Source: Sphingobacteriaceae bacterium (lineage in GTDB: Bacteria > Bacteroidota > Bacteroidia > B-17B0 > Aurantibacillaceae). Taken from it: a stretch of DNA of 7,366 nucleotides. Position 1 is the stretch's first letter; every line of letters begins with the position of its first letter. Below the pieces are notes generated by a model, which made no database searches, was not told where the DNA came from, and was given only the letters and a program-made list of their open reading frames with translations. Below, in pieces: positions 1 to 5,270 of this stretch. The stretch lies in contig JANYCL010000457.1 of the NCBI GenBank assembly GCA_025360355.1, positions 1 through 7,366 on the forward strand, read 5' to 3'. The translations under genes were made by a program, and so were the position numbers.

Positions 1-1301
1 ATTTAGTCCACTTAGGTTATAAAGTGCGTTACGTGCGTAATATAACAGATGCAGGACATTTAGAAGGCGATCGTGATGAAGGCGATGACAAATTCGCGAA
101 GAAAGCAAAACTAATGCAGGTTGAACCAATGGAAATTGTACAAAAGTACACCGTTGGTTTCCGCGACATCATGAATCTCTTTAACACGATGCCGCCGAAC
201 ATTGAACCAACAGCAACCGGTCACATCATTGAACAACAAGAGATCACCAAAAAAATAATTGAAAATAAATTTGCTTACGAAATTAACGGCACGGTTTATT
301 TTGATGTAGAAAAATACTCTAAGACAAATAATTATACTGAACTCACCAACCGTAAATTGGAAGATCTTTTGGAGGGCACGCGCGAACTCGACGGGCAAGA
401 TGAGAAAAAAGGAAGATTGGATTTCGCCTTATGGATAAAAGCTAAACCTGAACATTTAATGAAATGGCCGAGTCCTTGGGGAGTTGGTTTCCCGGGCTGG
501 CATATTGAATGTTCTGCAATGAGCACAAAATATTTGGGAGAACAATTTGATCTGCACGGTGGCGGAATGGATCTGCAAGCTACACATCATACCAACGAAA
601 TTGCACAGAACATTGCTTACTGCGGAAAAAGTCCTGCTAAATATTGGCTGCATACAAACATGCTAACGGTGAACGGACAACGCATGAGCAAAAGTTTAGG
701 AAACAGTTTTTTACCAATGGAATTGTTGACAGGCGATCATGCACTTTTATCGAAAGCGTATAATCCAATGGCGGTAAAATTTTTCATGATGCAAACACAT
801 TATAGCAGCACTTTGGATTTTAGTGATGAAGCTTTACAAGGTTCTGAAAAAGCATTTAACCGTTTAATGGAAAGTTTTAAAACTTTGCAAAATATTTCCG
901 CATCCCCTACTTCATCCGAAAATATTTCTGAACTCGAAAAGAAATGTTACGCAGCAATGGATGATGATTTTAATACGCCCATTTTAATTGCTAATTTATT
1001 TGAAGCAGTGCGAATTATTAATTCAGCTTACGATAAAAAAGTAACGCTTACTCAAAACGACATAGATACTTTAAAACGCATTTATAAAAATTTTGTGTTT
1101 GATGTGATGGGATTAAGATCTGATGAAGAAAGTGGAAAATCCAATGCAGCGCTCGAAAAAGTAATGCAATTGGTTTTAGATCTCCGCGCTAAAGTAAAAG
1201 CAAATAAAGATTTTGCTACTTCCGATGAGATCCGCAATAAATTAACAGAAGCAGGAATACAAGTGAAAGATAGTAAAGATGGAGCAACTTGGTCAATTTA
1301 A
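1..1301 (+). CDS. cysS: Cysteinyl-tRNA synthetase, 5' end cut by window edge
   Basis: Class I aminoacyl-tRNA synthetase that charges tRNA-Cys with cysteine in the cytoplasm. The reading frame is open from base 3, so the gene begins before the window; about 432 residues are present, and roughly 50-65 N-terminal residues, including the HIGH motif and the first zinc cysteine, are missing. Counting from the codon at 24, three of the four zinc ligands known from the E. coli enzyme are visible with exact spacing: Cys163 in GWHIECSAM, and His188 and Glu192 in THHTNEIAQ. The KMSKS signature is RMSKSLGN at 220-227 (nt 681-704). The C-terminal helical anticodon-binding region ends with the family-typical ANKDFATSDEIR and a terminal DGATW. 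The GTG at 24 is an internal Val codon, not the start. I see no frameshift or missing key residue. It is followed after 46 bp by a lipoprotein gene on the same strand. Confidence 0.97.
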   Translation, partial: LVHLGYKVRYVRNITDAGHLEGDRDEGDDKFAKKAKLMQVEPMEIVQKYTVGFRDIMNLFNTMPPNIEPTATGHIIEQQEITKKIIENKFAYEINGTVYFDVEKYSKTNNYTELTNRKLEDLLEGTRELDGQDEKKGRLDFALWIKAKPEHLMKWPSPWGVGFPGWHIECSAMSTKYLGEQFDLHGGGMDLQATHHTNEIAQNIAYCGKSPAKYWLHTNMLTVNGQRMSKSLGNSFLPMELLTGDHALLSKAYNPMAVKFFMMQTHYSSTLDFSDEALQGSEKAFNRLMESFKTLQNISASPTSSENISELEKKCYAAMDDDFNTPILIANLFEAVRIINSAYDKKVTLTQNDIDTLKRIYKNFVFDVMGLRSDEESGKSNAALEKVMQLVLDLRAKVKANKDFATSDEIRNKLTEAGIQVKDSKDGATWSI

Positions 1302-1307
1302 TGTGAC

Positions 1308-1325
1308 TCCCGATAGCTATCGGGA
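1308..1325. repeat. Perfect 18-bp palindrome after cysS
   Basis: TCCCGATAGCTATCGGGA is a perfect inverted repeat starting 7 bp after the cysS stop codon. As RNA it would form a 7-bp stem closed by an AGCT loop. No T-run follows, so it is not a standard intrinsic terminator, though it could still cause pausing or protect the 3' end of the cysS message. From memory, this word recurs between genes in Bacteroidota genomes, which would make it a dispersed repeat; that cannot be verified from one window. Confidence 0.75.
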
Positions 1326-1347
1326 TCGACGATTTGGCAATTTGACA

Positions 1348-2415
1348 ATGAAAAAATTTAAAAATAAAATCTCTGTGAAACTCAAAAACCTCTGTGATCT
1401 CTGTGTTGAAAAAACCGGAACTCTTTTAATTGTAACAATTTCTTTATTGGTGTTTTCTTGCGGAAACGATAAAACAACAACCGACAATACCACAAAGCCT
1501 ATTGATATCACAACTGCAAATACAAACACTGTTGTTTCAAAAGCGCATGTTGTTCCGCCGGATTTTAATTCCGATTCTGCATTTGCTTATATAAAAGCAC
1601 AAGCGGATATGGGTCCGCGCACACCGGGAAGTAAAGCGCATGATAAAGCTGTAGCGTATTACGAGAAATTTTTTAAAACACAAGGTGCTGACGTAAAAGT
1701 GCAAGGAGGAAGTATGAATACTTACGACGGAAAATTGTGGCGCATCGATAATGTAATTGCAACTTTCAATCCTCAAGCTAAAACACGCGTTCTGTTATGT
1801 GCACATTATGATAGTCGTCCTTTCTGTGATAAAGATCCAATTCCTACCAACAAAACAAAACCTTGTCCTGGTGTTAATGATGGTGCAAGTGGTGCGGGCG
1901 TGTTAATGGAAGTGGCACGTCTTATAAAACAAAAGTCGCCGACTGTTGGCATTGATATTATCTTATTTGACTTAGAAGATTATGGTGATAACGGGGATCA
2001 ATACAGCTGGTGTTTAGGTTCTGTTTATTGGGCGAATCATTTACACAAAGCAAATTACAAAGCTAAATATGGTATTTTGTTAGATATGGTCGGCGCGAAA
2101 GATGCAGTTTTTCCTAAGGAAGGCGAATCAGTATTTAATGCAAATGATGTAGTGACAAAGATCTGGTCTACAGCCGCAAAAATTGGTTATGCTAATTATT
2201 TTGTGAATGAAACAACAGGAGATATGACCGACGATCACGTACCAGTAAACAAGATCGCGCAAATTCCATGTGTTGACATTCTCCATTACAATTATTTAAC
2301 CAATGAATTTTTTGAGCATCATCACAGATCTACTGATGACATCAATACCATTGATAAAAACACTCTGAAAGCGGTTGGACAAACCCTTGCTGAGGTGATC
2401 TATAACGAGGAATAA
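1348..2415 (+). CDS. M28-family lipoprotein, type II glutaminyl-peptide cyclotransferase-like
   Basis: Zinc enzyme of the M28 peptidase fold, most like bacterial type II glutaminyl cyclases, which convert N-terminal Gln to pyroglutamate in the periplasm. From the ATG at 1348 the protein has 355 residues. A lipoprotein signal ends in LLVFSC (Cys38), followed by a Thr/Asn-rich linker to about residue 65 and the catalytic domain to 355. Visible motifs are CAHYDSRP (His153), VNDGASGAG (Asp178), FDLEDYGD (Glu210-Asp211, in place of the Glu-Glu of animal enzymes and M28 peptidases), SWCLGSVYW, LLDMVGAKD (Asp246), TDDHVP (His297, the expected zinc His) and EHHHRSTDD near the end. An in-frame ATG at 1279 would overlap cysS and read through the palindrome, so I reject it. 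The start is uncertain because the first 22 residues come from repeat-like DNA; GTG at 1375 is an alternative. An aminopeptidase activity is the main other possibility. Confidence 0.87.
   Translation: MKKFKNKISVKLKNLCDLCVEKTGTLLIVTISLLVFSCGNDKTTTDNTTKPIDITTANTNTVVSKAHVVPPDFNSDSAFAYIKAQADMGPRTPGSKAHDKAVAYYEKFFKTQGADVKVQGGSMNTYDGKLWRIDNVIATFNPQAKTRVLLCAHYDSRPFCDKDPIPTNKTKPCPGVNDGASGAGVLMEVARLIKQKSPTVGIDIILFDLEDYGDNGDQYSWCLGSVYWANHLHKANYKAKYGILLDMVGAKDAVFPKEGESVFNANDVVTKIWSTAAKIGYANYFVNETTGDMTDDHVPVNKIAQIPCVDILHYNYLTNEFFEHHHRSTDDINTIDKNTLKAVGQTLAEVIYNEE
1371..1405. repeat. Cluster of three CTCTGTG words
   Basis: The heptamer CTCTGTG occurs at 1371, 1390 and 1399, separated by short A-rich or AT spacers. 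The stretch is translated as the unusual NLCDLCV segment ahead of the lipoprotein signal. I recall similar CTCTGTG-rich words as scattered intergenic repeats in bacterial genomes, but copy number elsewhere cannot be judged here. Its place between the proposed start codon and the hydrophobic signal core suggests that a repeat became fused to the gene's 5' end. Confidence 0.55.
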
Positions 2416-2513
2416 AATCGATCATTTCTCTTGAATATTTTTATTTTCGCGTCTTCATTAGCCTAATTTAGTTTATTCTTTCTCAATTAGTTATGCTTTT
2501 TATTTAAGGTCAG

Positions 2514-2542
2514 GCAACCTTTGCCGCTTTTTCTTCATCTTA
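2514..2542 (+). promoter_or_regulatory. Candidate ECF-sigma-type promoter
   Basis: GCAACC (2514-2519 with its leading G) is followed after 16 bp by CATCTTA (2536-2542). The AAC core and the CATC/CGTC-like downstream element with 16-17 bp spacing match the general pattern of extracytoplasmic-function sigma factor promoters. Transcription would begin around 2547, giving a leader of about 15 nt before the ATG at 2561, and would drive the T9SS cargo and cytochrome-like pair. The assignment rests on pattern alone. The same bases also form a small hairpin (GGCAA-CCT-TTGCC, 2513-2525) followed by a T-rich run, which could instead be a weak terminator for the upstream gene. Confidence 0.4.
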
Positions 2543-2560
2543 TTATTAAACCATGATCCG

Positions 2561-4141
2561 ATGAAAACAAAATTTACATTTCTATTAAGCGTTACTCTTT
2601 TAATTTTATTTATTGGAGTTTTTAAAGTTGCAATATCTGATTCAACAGGAAAATTAGGTAACTCAGGCGCACCCTCAGAAAACACATGTTCACAATCCAA
2701 TTGCCATGGCTATGGTAATGGTAGCGGTTCAACGGGCGGACTAATGGATAACATGGGTACCGGAAGTATTTCAATTACCAGTAATATGCCTGGTTGGGTT
2801 TATACACCAGGTGCAACTTATAATTTCACGGTGATGCTAACACAACCAACATGTACTTTATTTGGTTTTAGTTGTCTAGGTGTAAATCTTGGAAGCGCCG
2901 GTGCCGGTAGTTTTGTTGTTACGGATGCAATTCACACGCATACGGGAACTCCAATTTTTAGTACAAAAAATTACATTACACATAATGGATTAAATAATCC
3001 TGTTGGTGGAATGCCCACAACTTCTAATCCTGCTATATTTAAATTTAATTGGACTGCTCCTGCAACAAATGTTGGGCCAATTAAATTTTTCTATGATGGA
3101 GTGGCTGCAAATGGAGATGCAAAAGAAGATGCCGCAGATAATGTTTATAACGGAACTCAAATAGCAACGCCTGTTTCTCCTGTAGCTTCTCCACTAATTT
3201 TAAGCTCCATTGCAAATACAACTGCTTTGCGCACAATTGCTGCAACCCCATCTAATGCTAAAACTTTTGATGTTGCAGGATTAGCTCTTACCAATAACAT
3301 AGTTGTATCAGTTCCTTCACCATTTGAATTATCATACAGTTCTTCAAGTGGTTTTGCAACAACAGCATTAACTTTAACTGCGGTTAGCGGATCTGTAAAT
3401 ACTACATCTGTATATGTAAGATACAATCCTTTGTTAGCAGGAAGCACAACCCAATCCGTTACTATTTCAAGTACAGGAGCAACTTCTATAGTGAAACAAG
3501 TAACGGGCGCAGTGGTAACTCCTTCTTTAGGAAATCCAAGTCCGGCTACGATCACGCAGTTTACAACAGTTGTAGGTACGCCATCAACTATCGACAGTTT
3601 TCTGGTTTCTCTTAATAACATCGTTGATAATGTTGTATTCACAGCATCGCCTAATTTTCAGCTTTCGAATAACCGTGTTAACAGTTATAACTCATCATAT
3701 ACTTTAACACTCACTGGACCTTACACGATCCCGAATTGGAAAATGTACGTTAGGTATAATCCTGCTGCTGCAGGAACTCACACCGGACAAGTTGTTGCAT
3801 CTACATTAGGCGCTTCAAATAAAACTGTTAACATAAGCGGAATTTCAACCGCCACTGCATTAGGAATAAATAATTCTGAATTACAATCTGAAAACTTCAG
3901 TTACTATCCAAACCCTACAACAGATAAAGTAACGGTTGATTTTATTTTGAAACAACAAACATCCTTAACATTTAGTTTTTACGATGTACAGGGAAAATTA
4001 GTGAAGCAGATCGATCCAAAAAGTTTTTCATCAGGAAAAAATTCAGTAACACTTGAAATTACTGAATTAGCAAAAGGCTTTTATTTTTTAAGAACTAATA
4101 ACGGACAAGCCGAAATAAGCAAACTCATTATTAAACAATAA
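2561..4141 (+). CDS. T9SS cargo protein: choice-of-anchor V-like domain with CX4CH motif, two Ig-like repeats
   Basis: Secreted protein of 526 residues, probably placed on the cell surface or released by the type IX secretion system. An N-terminal signal peptide (hydrophobic residues about 5-25) is followed by a domain at about 30-202 resembling the Bacteroidota choice-of-anchor V (Reeler-like) family: it starts with GNSGAPSENTC, carries C43-SQSN-C48-H49, and ends with FFYDGVAANGD and NVY. Two tandem beta-rich Ig-like repeats follow (about 211-318 and 321-429); both contain the same VRYNP core (286-290 and 397-401) with an Ala/Gly turn after it. A type A sorting domain fills 431-526, with YPNPTTDKV at 449-457, a YDVQGKLV strand and a final KLIIKQ. 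Function is unknown; the Cys pair plus His suggests covalent haem, but a disulfide or metal site is possible. Only 8 bp separate it from the next gene, so an operon is likely. Confidence 0.9.
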   Translation: MKTKFTFLLSVTLLILFIGVFKVAISDSTGKLGNSGAPSENTCSQSNCHGYGNGSGSTGGLMDNMGTGSISITSNMPGWVYTPGATYNFTVMLTQPTCTLFGFSCLGVNLGSAGAGSFVVTDAIHTHTGTPIFSTKNYITHNGLNNPVGGMPTTSNPAIFKFNWTAPATNVGPIKFFYDGVAANGDAKEDAADNVYNGTQIATPVSPVASPLILSSIANTTALRTIAATPSNAKTFDVAGLALTNNIVVSVPSPFELSYSSSSGFATTALTLTAVSGSVNTTSVYVRYNPLLAGSTTQSVTISSTGATSIVKQVTGAVVTPSLGNPSPATITQFTTVVGTPSTIDSFLVSLNNIVDNVVFTASPNFQLSNNRVNSYNSSYTLTLTGPYTIPNWKMYVRYNPAAAGTHTGQVVASTLGASNKTVNISGISTATALGINNSELQSENFSYYPNPTTDKVTVDFILKQQTSLTFSFYDVQGKLVKQIDPKSFSSGKNSVTLEITELAKGFYFLRTNNGQAEISKLIIKQ

Positions 4142-4149
4142 TAAGTTTT

Positions 4150-4545
4150 ATGAAGAAGAGCATTCTCATAGTATTCACCGCGATCGTTTGTAGTTATTGT
4201 ACAAACAAAGTTGGTAAACTGCAGGAGAGTTTTGATAAAAACAATCCGGATGCTGTTGCTTGCGATACTACCAATGCCGTTATTTCTTACTCAATAGATA
4301 TTGCGCCCATTATTGCTGCGAGTTGTGGTGCTAATAATAATTCTTGTCATAGTTCTAATAGCGCCGATGGTATTTTGCTTGACTTTTGGGGAGGGGTAAA
4401 TTACTGCGCCTCTACAGGTAAATTTTTAAGCTCTATGACTTGGGATGGCAATGCTTCAAACATGCCAAAAAGCGGCCAAAAACTTACCTCTTGCGAAATT
4501 AAAAAAATTACAAAATGGGTCAATATGGGGGCTCCCGATAATTAA
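4150..4545 (+). CDS. Small cytochrome c-like lipoprotein with CX6CH motif
   Basis: Secreted protein of 131 residues resembling small single-haem cytochrome-like domains common in Bacteroidota. After a hydrophobic signal (about 4-16) comes Cys17, the likely lipidated residue, although Tyr16 before it is a poor lipobox residue. The domain begins at SIDIAPIIAASC; the haem-type motif is C59-GANNNS-C66-H67, six residues between the cysteines rather than the canonical two. The likely distal ligand is Met105 in NMPKSG, the usual MPK(G/S)G of the family, and the C-terminal LTSCEIKKITKWVNMGAP is also typical. Further cysteines are at 38, 86 and 115. It probably transfers electrons at the envelope and, given the 8-bp spacing, may pair with the upstream T9SS cargo. 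Loss of haem binding cannot be ruled out because of the widened motif. A strong terminator follows 22 bp later, closing the transcription unit. Confidence 0.85.
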   Translation: MKKSILIVFTAIVCSYCTNKVGKLQESFDKNNPDAVACDTTNAVISYSIDIAPIIAASCGANNNSCHSSNSADGILLDFWGGVNYCASTGKFLSSMTWDGNASNMPKSGQKLTSCEIKKITKWVNMGAPDN

Positions 4546-4567
4546 TCTCTCTAATCTATTCTAAATC

Positions 4568-4606
4568 AAGCGGCTTCTATCTTAAAATGGAAGGCGCTTT
4601 TTCTTT
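4568..4606 (+). terminator. Intrinsic terminator of the two-gene operon
   Basis: A hairpin at 4568-4599 pairs AAGCG with CGCTT and CTTCTAT with ATGGAAG, with one G-G mismatch and one T-G wobble, around a CTTAAA loop. It is followed at once by a T-rich tail to 4606. It lies 22 bp after the stop of the cytochrome-like gene, so it should end the 2561-4545 transcript and isolate it from the 4704 gene. Confidence 0.85.
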
Positions 4607-4667
4607 AAATTTTACCTACTTACTAACAGCCCTTTTTAAGGAGGAATAATTTCGTTTTCTTTATGGG

Positions 4668-4686
4668 TCCTGAGCTTGACGAAGGA
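4668..4686. repeat. REP-like dispersed word (CCTGAGCTTGNCGAAGG type)
   Basis: TCCTGAGCTTGACGAAGGA has complementary TCCT/AGGA ends and an imperfect centre. It differs by one base from CCTGAGCTTGTCGAAGG, a word I know as a widespread intergenic repeat in many bacteria. It lies between the operon terminator and the next gene, the usual place for such elements. Its role is unknown, and REP-like sequences of this sort can be mobilised by RAYT transposases, none of which is visible here. Confidence 0.6.
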
Positions 4687-4703
4687 TTAAACTAAATTTA
4701 CCA

Positions 4704-5252
4704 ATGAAAAAAATTGTTCTAACCTCTGCCCTATTACTTTCTTTTTGCATTTCGTTTTCGCAAATAACTTTTGTAAAAGGATATATGATCAACATGACCG
4801 GCGATACTTTAAAAGGAGAAATTAAAATGAATCCGAAAAAAGAATTTGATAATTATTCTAAAGTATTTTTTAAAGATGCTTCCGGCGTTCAGAAAAATTA
4901 TAAACCCGATAAAGTAAAAGGTTACGGTTTCGATAACAAACATTTTGTCACATCAAAATATGAAGGCGAACCTACATTCTATAAAGTTTTGTCGCGCGGC
5001 CACATCATGTTATTTGAAACCATGTACGAAACGCAGCAAATGAATGAAATTTCTCAAAAAACAGAATATTACCTCGCTAAAAAAGAGGATACTGAATATG
5101 CTAAACTAAAAGAAAACAAATTCAAAAAACAATTAGGCGAATTAATGAAAGATAATCCTGATATTTTAGCCAACGCTGAAGACAAAAAATTTGAAATTGA
5201 AAAAGTTGTTGAACTTGTAAATCAATACAACGACTGGGCCAAAACAAAATAA
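4704..5252 (+). CDS. Secreted protein of unknown function, predicted N-terminal Gln after cleavage
   Basis: I do not recognise a named family. The protein has 182 residues and a clean signal peptide: MKK, a hydrophobic core at about 4-16, then SFS before Gln20, a standard signal peptidase I site, so the mature protein would start with Gln. The first mature half is beta-strand-like, with MINMTGDTLKGEI at 28-40 and YKPDKVKGYGF at about 66-76; this 'GDTLKG ... KGYGF' layout resembles secreted hypothetical proteins found widely in Bacteroidota. The second half (about 110-182) is rich in Lys and Glu and probably helical. No catalytic motif, cysteine pair or sorting domain is visible, so it is most likely periplasmic. 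The ATG at 4704 is the natural start because it places the signal peptide exactly at the N-terminus. The polA start lies 18 bp downstream with no terminator between, so the two may be co-transcribed. Confidence 0.85.
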   Translation: MKKIVLTSALLLSFCISFSQITFVKGYMINMTGDTLKGEIKMNPKKEFDNYSKVFFKDASGVQKNYKPDKVKGYGFDNKHFVTSKYEGEPTFYKVLSRGHIMLFETMYETQQMNEISQKTEYYLAKKEDTEYAKLKENKFKKQLGELMKDNPDILANAEDKKFEIEKVVELVNQYNDWAKTK

Positions 5253-5270
5253 TTTTTTTATAATTGAACT

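Noticed and set aside
1279..1347. Upstream in-frame ATG for the lipoprotein gene, adding 23 residues
   Set aside because: It lies inside cysS, reads through the palindrome, and would put about 60 residues before the lipobox Cys, far too long for a lipoprotein signal.
2410..2447. AATAAAA / TTTTATT pairing just after the lipoprotein stop as a terminator
   Set aside because: The stem is entirely A-T with a loop of more than 20 nt, so it would be too weak.
2553..2564. Tiny upstream frame ATG ATC CGA TGA overlapping the cargo gene start
   Set aside because: A three-codon frame is likely to be chance; the signal peptide fixes the real start at 2561, though coupling cannot be fully excluded.
3157..3642. 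161-codon open frame on the minus strand inside the T9SS cargo gene
   Set aside because: It is antisense to the clearly coding Ig-like repeats, has no recognisable domain or signal, and reflects the Thr/Val/Ala-rich codons of the sense strand.
4648..4655. TAATTTCG as a housekeeping -7 element (TAnnTTTG) for the 4704 gene
   Set aside because: One mismatch, and no TTG element at the expected upstream distance; AT-rich DNA gives such matches by chance.
4638..4695. Perfect AAGGAGG followed by a short ORF from the ATG at 4663 (10 codons)
   Set aside because: The spacing to the ATG (18 nt) is too long, the ORF merely translates the REP-like word, and Shine-Dalgarno sequences are not the rule in this phylum.
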